Shown: positions 52,703 through 62,665 of the stretch, one piece after another
Layout: each line of letters opens with the position of its first letter
How positions within the stretch are numbered: position 1 is the stretch's first letter
From: Desulfovibrio sp.
Lineage (GTDB): Bacteria; Desulfobacterota; Desulfovibrionia; Desulfovibrionales; Desulfovibrionaceae
Assembly (NCBI GenBank): GCA_031287575.1
Contig: JAITSV010000006.1
Span: 1 to 64,000, forward strand
Reading direction: 5' to 3'
Length of the DNA stretch: 64,000 nucleotides
Notes under the pieces: generated by a model
The model's input: the letters and a program-made list of their open reading frames with translations, nothing else
What the model was told of the DNA's origin: nothing
The model's database searches: none
Translations under genes and position numbers: made by a program

Positions 52703-55198
52703 ATGCAACATACCTGGCTGGAGCCGTTTCTGGAAATGCTGGGCCGCAGGCGCGACGACCCGGGGCACGCACCGCATCCAAACGACCTGGCGCCGGGCGC
52801 CCTGCACGCCGTGAACACGCCGCCGGTCTTCACGCGGCTCGAAGTTCCCGACGCCCTCTCCGGTGCCGCCGCTGGCGCCGCACCAGACGCCTTGTCCCCA
52901 CCCTCACCGGGCGCCGCAGCCTTCCAGAACGTTCCCGATTCCGCGCACCACGCCCATTCCGTCCACGCCACGGATGCCTCGGTACGCGACATGGTGGCCC
53001 GGCACGAGGCGCTGCACATGCTGCTGGTGCGCATGGTGGACCACGTGCTGGTGCGCGACCTGTACGGAGAAGAGATCACCGCGGGCATCGAATCGCTGCT
53101 GGTGGAAGGGTTGTGGGCGGCAGTGCCCGGCCTGAGCGGCCAGCCCGCGTCGGCGCATCACCTGCTGCCGCTGGAATCCGGCGAATTCCTGGTGTTCTGG
53201 CCGGAACCGGCCACCCGCCCGCAACGCCTGGCCGACGCCGCCTTCACCATGAAGCTGAAGTTGCAGCATCATCTGAAGGATTCCGTGCTGCGCTGGACCG
53301 GGCGCGAGGTGAACATCGGCGTGGGCTGCGCCACCTACCGCCGCCGCCCCGGCGCGGAACCGCGCCAGGAATTCTTTCAGGCCGTGCGCGAGGCGCGCAC
53401 CATGGCCCGCAAGGAACTGGACCTGTCCGACCTGCGCCTTGCGCGCGATTTCAAGGCCGTGTTGCAGGACAACGCCATCCGCACCCTGTACCAGCCCATC
53501 GTGCGCTTTCCCACCGGGCGGATCATGGCCTGGGAGGCCCTGAGCCGGGGCCCGGTGGACACGCCCTTCCACTCGCCCATGATGCTCTTCGACATCGCGG
53601 AGGAACTGGGCATGCTCTTCGCGCTGGAACGCATCTGCCGGGAACGGGCCATTGCCTGCGCGGGCACCCTGGCCCCGGACCAGAAGCTGTTCCTGAACAT
53701 CCACCCGCGCACCCTTACCGACCCCGGCTTCACCCCCGGCAGCACGCTGGAGGCGGTGCGGGCCATGGGGCTTGCACCGGAAAACATCGTCTTCGAGATC
53801 ACCGAGCGGCATTCCATCCGCGACTTCGGGGTGTTCTACAAGACGCTGTCGCACTACCGGGGGCAGGGCTTCAAGGTGGCCATCGACGATGCGGGCACCG
53901 GTTATTCCGGCCTTGCCACCATCGCCGAACTGAAGCCCGACTTCATCAAGATCGACATGTCGCTCATCCGCAACATCAACCGCGACCCGGTGCGCCGCGC
54001 GCTGATGGAAACCCTGGTCAGCTTCGCCGAAAAGATCGGCTCGCGGGTCATCGCGGAAGGCATCGAAACCCGCGAGGAAGCCGCCACCCTGATGGCCATC
54101 GGCGCGCACTACGGCCAGGGCTACTACCTGGGCCGCCCCGACTACCCCAAGCAGGAAACCCACGTGGACATCGGAGAACTGCGCCCCACGGCGCAACTGC
54201 CCAGCGTGGGCAGCCTTGCCTGCTCCATGCCGGTGGGCGAACTGGCCGAACCGGCCCACACCGTGCCCCCCACCACCCTGGCGGGCGAGGTCCGCAAGCT
54301 GTTCGAGACCTCCGATCCGCTGACCAGCATCGCCGTGACGGACGAGCGCGGCAAGCCGCTGGGGCTGATCATGGACTACCACCTCAATCGGCAGCTTTCG
54401 GCGCAGTACGGGGTTGCGCTGTACTTCAAGCGGCCCGTGTCCGCCGTCATGGACACCAAGCCGCTGGTGATGGAGCAGACCACCCCCGTGGAGGACGCCG
54501 CCCGGCTGGCCATGTCGCGCAGCCGGTTGCAGGCCTACGACGACATCATGATCACCCGCGCCGGGCTGCTGACGGGCATCGTTTCGGTGCAGCGGCTGCT
54601 GCACAAGCTGGCCCAGGTGCAGGTGGAACTGGCCAAGGGCACCAACCCGCTCACCGGGCTGCCGGGCAACGTGGCGCTGGAAAAGGAACTGGAAACCCGC
54701 CTGGCCGGGGGGCAGCCCTTTTCGCTGCTGTACGCGGACCTGGACAACTTCAAGAGCTACAACGACACCTACGGCTTCAAGAACGGCGACAGGATCATCC
54801 TGCTGCTGGCCAAGGTGCTGTCGTGGGCGGTGCAGCGGCACGGGGCCAAGGGCGACTACGTGGCACACATCGGCGGCGACGACTTCGTGTGCATCACCTC
54901 GCCCCGCCATGCGGAACGGGTATGCCGGGCGGCCACGCGCTGCTTCGGGCGGCTGGTGCGCGGGTGCTACTGCGGAGAGGACATCGCGCGCGGCTGGATT
55001 ACCGCGCGCGGGCGCGACGGCATGGAGCGGCGCTTTCCGTTCGTTTCCGTCTCGCTGGCGGTGCTGGACTGCCACGAGCGCAGCAACCTGCACGAGATCG
55101 GCGAGCGGGCCGCCCACGTCAAGCACCTGGCCAAGGCCATTCCCGGCAACGCCTACGTGCTGGAATGCGGAGTGTGCCAGATGCGCGCCCTGCACTGA
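52703..55198 (+). CDS. EAL-CBS-GGDEF protein (c-di-GMP metabolism)
   Basis: 831 aa, cytoplasmic. After about 240 unassigned residues comes an EAL domain (TLYQPIVRFPTGRIMAWEALSRGP, ITERHSIRDFGVFY, AIDDAGTGYSGLATI, IAEGIET), then a CBS-pair region (about 530-645), then a GGDEF domain whose active loop reads HIGGDDF. The EAL catalytic residues visible are largely intact. The inhibitory RxxD site before GGDDF reads AKGD, so product inhibition is probably lost. The ATG at 52703 has GGGGGGAT upstream. Whether it makes or degrades c-di-GMP is not decidable here. Confidence 0.9.
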   Translation: MQHTWLEPFLEMLGRRRDDPGHAPHPNDLAPGALHAVNTPPVFTRLEVPDALSGAAAGAAPDALSPPSPGAAAFQNVPDSAHHAHSVHATDASVRDMVARHEALHMLLVRMVDHVLVRDLYGEEITAGIESLLVEGLWAAVPGLSGQPASAHHLLPLESGEFLVFWPEPATRPQRLADAAFTMKLKLQHHLKDSVLRWTGREVNIGVGCATYRRRPGAEPRQEFFQAVREARTMARKELDLSDLRLARDFKAVLQDNAIRTLYQPIVRFPTGRIMAWEALSRGPVDTPFHSPMMLFDIAEELGMLFALERICRERAIACAGTLAPDQKLFLNIHPRTLTDPGFTPGSTLEAVRAMGLAPENIVFEITERHSIRDFGVFYKTLSHYRGQGFKVAIDDAGTGYSGLATIAELKPDFIKIDMSLIRNINRDPVRRALMETLVSFAEKIGSRVIAEGIETREEAATLMAIGAHYGQGYYLGRPDYPKQETHVDIGELRPTAQLPSVGSLACSMPVGELAEPAHTVPPTTLAGEVRKLFETSDPLTSIAVTDERGKPLGLIMDYHLNRQLSAQYGVALYFKRPVSAVMDTKPLVMEQTTPVEDAARLAMSRSRLQAYDDIMITRAGLLTGIVSVQRLLHKLAQVQVELAKGTNPLTGLPGNVALEKELETRLAGGQPFSLLYADLDNFKSYNDTYGFKNGDRIILLLAKVLSWAVQRHGAKGDYVAHIGGDDFVCITSPRHAERVCRAATRCFGRLVRGCYCGEDIARGWITARGRDGMERRFPFVSVSLAVLDCHERSNLHEIGERAAHVKHLAKAIPGNAYVLECGVCQMRALH

Positions 55199-55228
55199 CC
55201 GGACTGGCGGCACTGACCGGACTGGCGG
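55193..55228. repeat. Two 18-nt direct repeats across a stop codon
   Basis: CACTGACCGGACTGGCGG occurs twice in tandem, the first copy containing the TGA stop of the EAL-CBS-GGDEF gene. Confidence 0.8.
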
Positions 55229-55277
55229 CATTCGGGGCATCGAAGCCGCCACCTTTCCCCCGTCCTTAAATGCGACA

Positions 55278-55301
55278 CCCCCCGCGTTGCGGCGCGGGGG
55301 G
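55278..55301. terminator. Hairpin between convergent GGDEF and cheA genes
   Basis: Nine-bp GC stem CCCCCCGCG/CGCGGGGGG with a 6-nt loop; no clear T-tract. Confidence 0.65.
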
Positions 55302-55414
55302 CCTTGCGTTCGGCAGGAATGGAAGGGCAATCCCAGCCCGACACGCGGACCGGGCAGAACGAGACCAGCCGGGGGCAGATTGGACCGGATTGCGCCAGAC
55401 CGGGCCGGAACCGG

Positions 55415-57799
55415 TCAGCGTTCCGGCATGCCCTGCGCCACGCGCACCAGTTGGGCCGCGTCGAGAATCAGCGATATGCCGCCCTCGGCGTCCACGCTGG
55501 ACCCGGCAATCCAGGCGGCGCGGCGGCACGGGCCGCCCAGGCGCTTGATGACCGCCTGCTCCAGCCCGGCCACGCCGTCCACGGCAAAGCCCACCGGCTG
55601 GCCGTCCACGTTGGCGATGATGACCCGTTCGTAGGCGGGCTGCTCGCCCGGCACGTCCAGGAAGCGGCGCAGGCTGAGGCACGGCACCAGTCGTTCGCGG
55701 TATTCGATGAGGCCCAGCGTGGCGGCCTCTCCGTCCACGAAGCGTTCAAGGCACGCCTGCACCTGGGTCAGGGGCAGGATGAACGCCTCGTCGCCCACGC
55801 GCACGCGAAGGCCATCGATGATGGCCAGGGTAAGGGGGATGCGCAGTCGCCAGGCCGTGCCCTCACCCCGCCTGCTGACCACGTCCACGCTGCCGCGCAG
55901 CGACCCCAGGGCCGTGCTGACCACGTCCAGCCCCACCCCGCGCCCGGAAAGGTCGGATACGCCGCTGGCCGTGCTGAAGCCGGGCAGAAACAGCAGTTGC
56001 AACAGTTCCGCCTCGCCGGGGTCGGCGTCCGGGGCCAGCAGGCCCCGCGCCACGCCAACGGCGCGCAGCTTGTCCAGGTCGATGCCCGCGCCGTCGTCGG
56101 ACACGGTGATCAGCACCTCGCCCCCGGCATGGGCGGCGGACAGGCGCAGCACCGACTCGGCGGGCTTGCCCGCCGCCAGCCGCGCCTCTGCCGATTCCAC
56201 GCCGTGGTCCATGGCGTTGCGCACCAAGTGCAGCAGGGGGTCGCGCAGGTGGTCGATGACGGTCTTGTCCAGTTCCGTCTCGCCGCCCTCTGCCACGAAG
56301 CGCACGTCCTTGCCCAGGCGCGCCGCCAGATCGCGCACCAGCCGCCGGAAGGCATGGAAGGTGGCGTCCAAGGGTACCATGCGCACCGACATGGTGCTGT
56401 CGCGCAGCGATTCGGTCAGCCGTTCCAGCCCTTCGGCCAGTTCGCGCAGGCGCGGGTCATCGTGGTCGGTGGCGATGCGCGACAGGCGCGCCTGCAAAAT
56501 GACCAGTTCGCCCACGTTGTCCAGCAGGCGGTCCACCTTGGCGCTGTCCACGCGCAGACTGGTGGAGGCACCTTCGTCGCCGCCGGGGCGCAGGGTACCC
56601 GCCGGAGCGGCATCGTCACCTGCCGGGGGGACACATTCCTGCACGGACCAGGGCGCGGAGACAACGGCGGACGTGGATGATGCCGCCTGCGAAGCACCGG
56701 CGACAGACATGCCCTCGGGTACCCCCGGAACATCGCCATCGGCCCCACTGATTCCACCAATCCCGCCCTGCCCGCGCACCGCCCGCAGGGCCTCGTCGCC
56801 GGCACCGGCGGCGGCCAGCAGTCCGGTCGCATCGGCAACGCCCCCCTGTGCCGCGATGCGGCACAAAAGTTCCGGCGGAGGCAGCAACCGCTCTTCGCCC
56901 AACGCCACCACGTCCAGTCCGGCCTCGTCCATCAGCGTGGCGAACGGTTCGCGCACCATGGCCAGCGAATGTTCCGTGACCAGCACGGCGTCCCAGCGCA
57001 GGTGCACCGCTTCCGCGTCCAGTCCGTCCAGCCCGGGCACGATTTCGCAGTGGGGCCAGACATACAGGGCGCCAAGCCCGTGCAGCCCGTCCAGCAGCCG
57101 GGAAGGATCCAGCCCCCGGCGCAGCGCGCCGGGCGCCGGGGCATAGCGCAGCCAGTACACCCGGGGCGCGCGGGGAGAGCTCCCGTAAGCGGCGGACGGT
57201 TCCGTGGCCATCTGCCCGGACGGTGCGGGGATGGACCCCGGTGAGGCCGTCGGAAAATCCTGCGGTTGCGCGGTGGGTGAAGTGCCCGCCGCAACGGCGG
57301 CATCGTCGTCCATTGCCCGAAGGGAGCCGGGCAAGGCGACGGGCGCGGCGACGGGCGCGGCCCACCGCGCCGCCAGCGTGCCGATGCGGCCCAGCAGTTC
57401 GCGCTCGCGCGCGGCAACGCCGTCCGCATCGGCGCCATCCTCGACGCTGCCCGCCGACGGAGGTTCCGCCGCAACCGGGGCCGACGCCCCCTGTTCCAGC
57501 AGTTCCTGCAAGTGGTCCTTGGCATCCAGGCCAAGGGCCAGCAGCTCGGACGTGGCCGGAACCCCGGCCTTGCGCACGTTGTCGAACAGGTCTTCCACCG
57601 CATGGGTGAAACGGGCCACCGCGTCGAAGCCGAACATGGCCCCGGTGCCCTTCAGCGTATGCAACGCGCGGAACACCCGCGCCATGAGCGCGGCATCGCC
57701 GGGGTGCGATTCCAGTTCCAGCAGCGCCTCTTCGAGGTCGATGAGCAGGTCGCGCGCTTCCTCGGTGAACACGCGCCGTGCGGTGCCGCCGGGGTTCAT
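55415..57799 (-). CDS. cheA: Chemotaxis histidine kinase CheA
   Basis: 794 aa. P1 domain with the phosphorylated His47 in ALHTLKGTGAMFGF; a linker with a P2-like domain (VYWLRYAPAPGALRRGLDPSRLL); P3 dimerisation, P4 ATPase with HLVRNAMDHGVE and SGRGVGLDVV; and a C-terminal CheW-like P5 domain. Long Pro/Ala-rich linkers separate P1, P2 and P3. The ATG overlaps the cheW stop by 4 nt. Receives signals from the chemoreceptor encoded two genes upstream. No cheY, cheR or cheB is in this window. Confidence 0.95.
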   Translation of the reverse strand: MNPGGTARRVFTEEARDLLIDLEEALLELESHPGDAALMARVFRALHTLKGTGAMFGFDAVARFTHAVEDLFDNVRKAGVPATSELLALGLDAKDHLQELLEQGASAPVAAEPPSAGSVEDGADADGVAARERELLGRIGTLAARWAAPVAAPVALPGSLRAMDDDAAVAAGTSPTAQPQDFPTASPGSIPAPSGQMATEPSAAYGSSPRAPRVYWLRYAPAPGALRRGLDPSRLLDGLHGLGALYVWPHCEIVPGLDGLDAEAVHLRWDAVLVTEHSLAMVREPFATLMDEAGLDVVALGEERLLPPPELLCRIAAQGGVADATGLLAAAGAGDEALRAVRGQGGIGGISGADGDVPGVPEGMSVAGASQAASSTSAVVSAPWSVQECVPPAGDDAAPAGTLRPGGDEGASTSLRVDSAKVDRLLDNVGELVILQARLSRIATDHDDPRLRELAEGLERLTESLRDSTMSVRMVPLDATFHAFRRLVRDLAARLGKDVRFVAEGGETELDKTVIDHLRDPLLHLVRNAMDHGVESAEARLAAGKPAESVLRLSAAHAGGEVLITVSDDGAGIDLDKLRAVGVARGLLAPDADPGEAELLQLLFLPGFSTASGVSDLSGRGVGLDVVSTALGSLRGSVDVVSRRGEGTAWRLRIPLTLAIIDGLRVRVGDEAFILPLTQVQACLERFVDGEAATLGLIEYRERLVPCLSLRRFLDVPGEQPAYERVIIANVDGQPVGFAVDGVAGLEQAVIKRLGGPCRRAAWIAGSSVDAEGGISLILDAAQLVRVAQGMPER

Positions 57800-58527
57800 G
57801 CGCCACCTCCGCCCACGCGGGCGGAAGTACCCGGCGTGCCATGGGCGCGGGCCGGACGCGCGTGCGGCTGTCCGTCGGCGGGCGGCCCATCGGCAAGGGG
57901 GCGGGAGGGATTCCGGGCCTGGGACGGAGATGGGGATTGGGGCGGAATCGGCGCCGGGGCTCCCGAAGGCTCCTCGTCGTCGAACAGGCGGTCGGCGTCC
58001 AGCAGCAGCATGTGGCGCCCCTCGTGGCGGAATATCCCGGCCAGCACGTCGGCGGGCACGGGGGTGCCCATGCGTGGCGGCGGTTCCACGGCGACGGCGT
58101 CGATTTCGATGACCTCGCGCACGGCGTCGGCCAGCGCGCCCACCAGGGTGATGCCGCCGCCCGCATCGGGGGGCGCGGGCACCTCCACGATGACGATGCG
58201 CGAATGCACGGTGCGCGCGACACTCCCCATGCCGAGCCGGGTGCGCAGATCCACCACCGGCACGGCCGCGCCGCGCAGGTTCACCACCCCGCGCACATGT
58301 CGCGGCATGCGGGGAATGCGGGTCAGATCGCCGAAGTCCAGCACTTCGCGCACCACGCCGATGTCGAGGGCGAAGCGCTCGTCGCCCAGGGTCAGGGCCA
58401 GCAGCCTGCGGACGGGCGCCAGGGGACCAGGTCCCGGAAGTGCCGGGCTTGCCTGGCGGGCCTGGTCAGCCGCTTCCCTGCCGCGCGGATGGTCCTGCGG
58501 TGCCTGTCTGTTGTTGCCCTGCTGCAC
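57796..58527 (-). CDS. cheW: CheW-like coupling protein
   Basis: About 243 aa. The CheW domain (about 40-180) has LLALTLGDERFALDIGVVREVLDFGDLTRIPRMPRHVRGVVNLRGAAVPVVDLRTRLGM, the docking signature for CheA P5 and chemoreceptor tips. It is followed by about 60 Pro/Ala/Arg-rich residues that look disordered. I use GTG 58527 (weak GGAA upstream); an ATG at 58617 is possible but lacks a ribosome binding site. Lies between the chemoreceptor and cheA genes. Confidence 0.88.
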   Translation of the reverse strand: MQQGNNRQAPQDHPRGREAADQARQASPALPGPGPLAPVRRLLALTLGDERFALDIGVVREVLDFGDLTRIPRMPRHVRGVVNLRGAAVPVVDLRTRLGMGSVARTVHSRIVIVEVPAPPDAGGGITLVGALADAVREVIEIDAVAVEPPPRMGTPVPADVLAGIFRHEGRHMLLLDADRLFDDEEPSGAPAPIPPQSPSPSQARNPSRPLADGPPADGQPHARPARAHGTPGTSARVGGGGA

Positions 58528-58634
58528 GTCGTGGTTCCGGTGCGGGGCGGCTTGCGCCGTACCCGGTCTGAATGTGCGGAAATGGCGCCGCTTCCGGAGC
58601 CACCCCGCCGTATGCATGCGGTATGCTGTACGCG

Positions 58635-60818
58635 TCAGAAGCGTTCGAAATCCTGGTCGTCCGTGTCGTCCGCATCATCCGTGAGGTCGAGGCGCACCTT
58701 GCGCGGGTCGCCGTCCTTCAAGGTGGGGATGGCCGAAGGCTGTGGCCCCGGCACCCGTTGCACCTTGGGATACATGTCCGTCCCCAGGCGAAAGAACGCC
58801 ACCGTACGTTGCAGGTGGGCCGCCTGGGCCGACAGTTCTTCGGACGTGGAGGCCACCTCTTCGGAAGCCGCCGCGTTCTGCTGGATGACCTGGTCGAGCA
58901 TGTGCAGGGCCTCATTGACCTGGCTTGCGCCTTCGCGCTGCTCGATGCTGGCGGCGGCGATCTCCTGCACCAGTTCGGAAGTGCGCTCGATGTCCGGCAC
59001 CAGCTTGCCCAGCAGTTCTCCCGCACGTTCCGAAACTTCCAGGCTGGCCCCCGACAGCCGGGTGATTTCCGCAGCGGCGGCCTGGCTGCGTTCGGCCAGC
59101 TTGCGCACTTCCGAGGCCACCACGGCAAAGCCGCGACCCTGCTCGCCCGCGCGGGCCGCCTCGATGGCGGCGTTCAGGGCCAGCAGGTCGGTCTGCCGGG
59201 CAATTTCCTCGATGATGGAAATCTTGCTGGCGATCTCGCGCATGGCCTTCAGCGTGGCGGCCACCGCCGTGCCCGAGTCGCGGGCGTCGTCCGCCGCGCG
59301 CACCGCGATGGATTCGGTGGTGCGGGCGTTTTCGGCGTTCTGGGCGATGCGCGCCACCATCTCTTCCATGGAGGCGGAGCACTGCTCCACCGAGGCCGCC
59401 TGCTCCGTGGCCCCCTGCGAAAGGGCCTCGGCCGTGGCGCTCAGCTCCTCGCTGCCCGCCGCCACGTTCTCGGCGCCCACCTGCACGTCGCGCACGACGT
59501 CGGACAGCCGGTGCACCATGTTGCCCAGCGAGGTCAGCAGCCGGTCGTTGTCGCCGCGCGGCTCCAGCGACACGCGCAGATCGCCGGTGGCCAGGGTGGA
59601 GGCATTGCGCGAGATGGAACGCTCGACGGATACCATCTCTCCCAGGGCACGCATCAGTTCGTCGCGCGGGCCGCGCATGACCACCTCGATATCCACGTTG
59701 CCCCGGGCCAGTTCGCGGGCCGTTTCCACCACGCGGCGCTCGGCCAGAAGCATCTCGTGCATGGCTTGCAGCAGCCTGCCCACTTCGTCGGAGCCTTCCA
59801 CCTCGACTTCCAGCGAGGTCTCGCCCTGGGCCACGGCCTCGGCCACGGCGGCCGCGCGGGCAATGCCCCCGCGCACCGACTTGCCGATGAGGATGGCGAA
59901 CAGCAACCCCAGCACCAGCGCACCGCCGGCAACCCCCAGCGAGATCACCGACGCGCGGCGCACCTCGTCTTCCATGCGATCCTGCTGGGCGTCCTTCACC
60001 GCCACCACGGTGCTGCGCACGCCCTCGGCCACGCTGGCCATGCCCGACAGCCGGGTTTCGCGCTCTGTCTCATCCTTGACCAGTTGCTCCACCTGCTCGC
60101 GGTACCCCCGCGCGCTGGCCAGCACCGCGGAGGCCAGCTTCCAGTTTTCGCCGGAGCCCTCGCTGGCGGAAAGTCCGGATGCCGCGGATATGGCCTTGTC
60201 CAGGCGCATGCGGGCGCGGGACAGGGAATCCGTATCGCCCCGCCACAGATAATAGAGCACGTCCACCCGCGACTGGAGAAATTCCGTTTCCAGGGTGACC
60301 AGGGTTTGCAATTCGTCGCGCCGGGGCGCCAGCGAAGGATTGGTTTGCACGATGGCGTTCAGGCGTGCGGCGTGCAGCCGCTCCACCCCTTCCTGAAGGG
60401 CGTTGGCAGCCTGCACGGCGTTCCTGATGGTCTGCTCGCGGTGCGTCAGCACACCGTCCAGTTCCAGGAACTTGCGCCGATAGTCGGCATGCATGGGACC
60501 CAGCACATCCAGGCCTCCCCCGCGCACGCCGTCGGCGGCAAGGCGTTCGCGCAACGCGGCAATGCCCTCGGCATCCCTGCCGTGTTGCGTCTCGAAGGCC
60601 TGCACGTGCTCCCGGCCCCGGTTGAGCAGGTAATACAGGATTTCCACCCGTGAATGTTCCATGCCCGCCACCAGCGCCTGCGTGTTGCCCGTAACCTCCG
60701 ACTGGCGCAGCAAGTGTTGTTGCTGCTGCCACGAAAAGGCAACCACCCCCGCCACGATGAGCAGCAGCGAGCCGAACCCCAGGCTGAGCTTCATGAACAG
60801 ACTGCAATTCTTGAGCAT
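58635..60818 (-). CDS. Methyl-accepting chemotaxis protein with large helical sensor
   Basis: 727 aa. Membrane helices at about 9-28 and 283-305 enclose a periplasmic helical domain of about 250 residues that fits the HBM (helical bimodular) type. Two HAMP-like segments follow, then the signalling hairpin [44 protein letters not shown]. The C-terminal 40 residues are acidic ([14 protein letters not shown]), possibly a tether for adaptation enzymes. AGGGGG precedes the ATG at 60818. First gene of an operon with cheW and cheA, so probably the main receptor for that CheA. Confidence 0.93.
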   Translation of the reverse strand: MLKNCSLFMKLSLGFGSLLLIVAGVVAFSWQQQQHLLRQSEVTGNTQALVAGMEHSRVEILYYLLNRGREHVQAFETQHGRDAEGIAALRERLAADGVRGGGLDVLGPMHADYRRKFLELDGVLTHREQTIRNAVQAANALQEGVERLHAARLNAIVQTNPSLAPRRDELQTLVTLETEFLQSRVDVLYYLWRGDTDSLSRARMRLDKAISAASGLSASEGSGENWKLASAVLASARGYREQVEQLVKDETERETRLSGMASVAEGVRSTVVAVKDAQQDRMEDEVRRASVISLGVAGGALVLGLLFAILIGKSVRGGIARAAAVAEAVAQGETSLEVEVEGSDEVGRLLQAMHEMLLAERRVVETARELARGNVDIEVVMRGPRDELMRALGEMVSVERSISRNASTLATGDLRVSLEPRGDNDRLLTSLGNMVHRLSDVVRDVQVGAENVAAGSEELSATAEALSQGATEQAASVEQCSASMEEMVARIAQNAENARTTESIAVRAADDARDSGTAVAATLKAMREIASKISIIEEIARQTDLLALNAAIEAARAGEQGRGFAVVASEVRKLAERSQAAAAEITRLSGASLEVSERAGELLGKLVPDIERTSELVQEIAAASIEQREGASQVNEALHMLDQVIQQNAAASEEVASTSEELSAQAAHLQRTVAFFRLGTDMYPKVQRVPGPQPSAIPTLKDGDPRKVRLDLTDDADDTDDQDFERF

Positions 60819-61148
60819 CCGGAACCCCCTGGCCCTGTCTAAACCTGTCGAAAAATTGAACCGGCAGGCGTGATGGCGCGCCGGGCCTCTCCCGTATCGC
60901 ATTTCACCGGGGGCGGCAAACCGCATGCATCCCAGCGAAGCACGTATGCAATACGCTGTATGTTCAGAAAATCATCATGCACGGCGACAACCGGACACAG
61001 GCCGTCTCCCGGCAGATTATGCCCGCGCGCATTGCTGGCGCCGTGAAATCCTGCAAGAAGCACGCCGAGATAGACTTTCGACGCAGCCGCAGCCAGGGCA
61101 CGGGCACGGTCGCTGGCGCCATGGGTACGGGGATGCATTCGTCACCCT
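60819..61148. other. Gene-less spacer upstream of the chemoreceptor operon
   Basis: No gene or clear promoter seen. Small frames on both strands lack ribosome binding sites. The chemoreceptor promoter should lie here; I did not find a sigma-28 flagellar-type match. Confidence 0.4.
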
Positions 61149-61149
61149 G

Positions 61150-61178
61150 AAAAAAAGAAGCCGCCGGGAAACCGGCGG
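61150..61178 (-). terminator. Terminator downstream of the first Rrf2 gene
   Basis: GCCGCCGG/CCGGCGGC stem with GAAA loop, followed on the minus strand by TTCTTTTTTTC. It lies 215 nt beyond the Rrf2 stop; the stretch between also holds a small CCGATAT/ATATCGG hairpin at 61363-61382 and no gene. Confidence 0.8.
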
Positions 61179-61392
61179 CCTAACGCTGGGAGCCCCGCGA
61201 CAGGGCAGTAACGACAAACATGAAAGTCCGGGAGGCGAGGCAGACGAGGTAGCTGCACGCAACCCACCCGGCAAGGTGGTGGGCGGAACCGCAACGGCCC
61301 GGCAAAGCCAAACACGACAACAAGGCCGACCGCGCATTTTCCGACAAATCGCCCTTGCCGGGCCGATATCTTCACATATCGGTGCGCCGCGA

Positions 61393-61917
61393 TCAGTACA
61401 GTTCGGCAGGGCTCACCGGACGGGCCGGTCGGCGGACGGCGGTACGCTTCGCGGTGGAAGCATCGTCGTCCGCCGTGCGACAGACCGCCTCGTCGTGGGG
61501 GGCCAGGGGCTGATCACCCTCCATGAGGGTGGCCAGGGTGGTCTCTTCCAGCGAACGTTCCAGCGCCTGCGACGCACGCACCCAGGCCGATCTGGTCAGG
61601 CACGAGGCCCGCCGGGCGCAGGCATTGGCATCGCCGGAGCAGCAGACGGTAAGCTGGATGCCCCCTTCCATCAGACGCACGATCTCGCCCAGGGTGATCT
61701 CTTCGGGGGTGCGGGCCAGCATGTGCCCGCCAGAGGCCCCGCGAGAACTGCGCGTCAACCCGCCGCGCTTCAGGGTCTTGAGGATCTGTTCGATGAACTG
61801 GACCGTCACGCCGGTGTGCTGGGACAGCGCCGTGGTGGTCATGGGAGCCTCTTCGCCGTGCATGGCCAAAGCAAGAAGGATGCGCGCCGCGTATCGTGTC
61901 TTTGCTGCAAGCTTCAT
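61393..61917 (-). CDS. Rrf2 family transcriptional regulator (first copy)
   Basis: 174 aa. MKLAAKTRYAARILLALAMH and the winged HTH TTTALSQHTGVTVQFIEQILKTLKRGGLTRSSRGASGGHMLA are typical Rrf2. The Cys cluster CCSGDANACARRASC (about 95-109) resembles the Fe-S ligands of IscR/NsrR-like members, so redox or Fe-S sensing is likely. The last 40 residues are Arg/Ala/Pro-rich. ATG 61917 is the conserved start; the ribosome binding site is weak. Divergent from a second Rrf2 gene across an AT-rich spacer. Confidence 0.88.
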   Translation of the reverse strand: MKLAAKTRYAARILLALAMHGEEAPMTTTALSQHTGVTVQFIEQILKTLKRGGLTRSSRGASGGHMLARTPEEITLGEIVRLMEGGIQLTVCCSGDANACARRASCLTRSAWVRASQALERSLEETTLATLMEGDQPLAPHDEAVCRTADDDASTAKRTAVRRPARPVSPAELY

Positions 61918-62484
61918 GATGTTGGGTCCCGCGCCCGTCACTCGACGCCGCATCACACGAAACGGCGTAAAAAGAGTGAGCTATTACATAAGTATGGGAA
62001 ACTTCTTACAGAAAATATCCTCCTTTGTCAATAGGAATTAAAAAAATTCGCTTTCACTGCACATGCTGAAAATCGGCTGAAACGTCAGGATGTTAGTATC
62101 CATTAACCTTGGAAAAAATGAAAATGAGTAAATAAAAACAATCAGTTTTCAATATATAAAGTGACGCTCTCACGCGTGCATGAAAAATATGCTCTCATAA
62201 AAAGCAGTGAATGCTCAGAAAGATAGTGCAAGCGACGCATTTCCTTCCTTCACCGTGTTCGGTACCCGCCTTGGCCCCCATGCATTCACGCCTTCCCGGC
62301 CTCCATGCCATACCGCCACCGCGACGCTGGTCCACGCCTCACAACCCGAAAGGGGCACGCCTGCCCCCGTCCGTACGTGGCCCCTGCTCACCTGGCGCAA
62401 GCCAAACAAGAAATATTTTTCACAATCCAAAAATAACACTATGAATTCAAAGTGTTGAAAAATCCCCCTTTTTTCGGGGGGTGC
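61918..62484. other. AT-rich spacer between divergent Rrf2 genes
   Basis: Notably AT-rich from about 61965 to 62220 and again from 62400. On the minus strand a TTGACA (62026-62031) with TAAGAA 17 bp away (62003-62008) is a candidate promoter for the first Rrf2 gene. A small open frame at 62207-62458 has no ribosome binding site and Pro/Arg-rich residues; I do not call it. A CCCCC-N7-GGGGG hairpin sits at 62464-62480. Confidence 0.5.
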
Positions 62485-62512
62485 TTGACACCTAAATTCG
62501 GATGGGTTTAAT
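62485..62512 (+). promoter_or_regulatory. Promoter of the second Rrf2 gene
   Basis: Perfect TTGACA, 16-bp spacer, TTTAAT. The -10 and downstream region overlap ATTCG-rich repeats likely to be an operator. Confidence 0.6.
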
Positions 62513-62553
62513 TCATACGAAATTAATCTGATTCGAAAGGATTCGGATTAACA
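62494..62553 (+). promoter_or_regulatory. Candidate Rrf2 operator region
   Basis: Contains AATTCGGAT, the imperfect palindrome TAATTC-ATAC-GAAATTA, then GATTCGAAAGGATTCGGATT, so ATTCG appears repeatedly within 60 nt at the promoter. This fits binding by one or both flanking Rrf2 proteins; not demonstrated. Confidence 0.45.
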
Positions 62554-62665
62554 GAAACAAAATTGCATCAATATACATACGATCAACCCCGGAATCTCCC
62601 GGTCAACAGCCCCACCGCGCCCCGGCGCGCCGCCCTCGCCCCCCGCACAGGCACTGGAGAACGGC

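Noticed and set aside
52904..55330. 808-codon minus-strand frame opposite the EAL-CBS-GGDEF gene
   Set aside because: Antisense shadow with His/Gly/Gln-rich residues.
57778..60252. 824-codon plus-strand frame opposite cheW and the chemoreceptor
   Set aside because: Ser/Arg/Ala-rich antisense of a coiled-coil gene.
62207..62458. 83-codon frame in the Rrf2 spacer
   Set aside because: No ribosome binding site; Pro/Thr/Arg-rich composition in two overlapping frames suggests chance.
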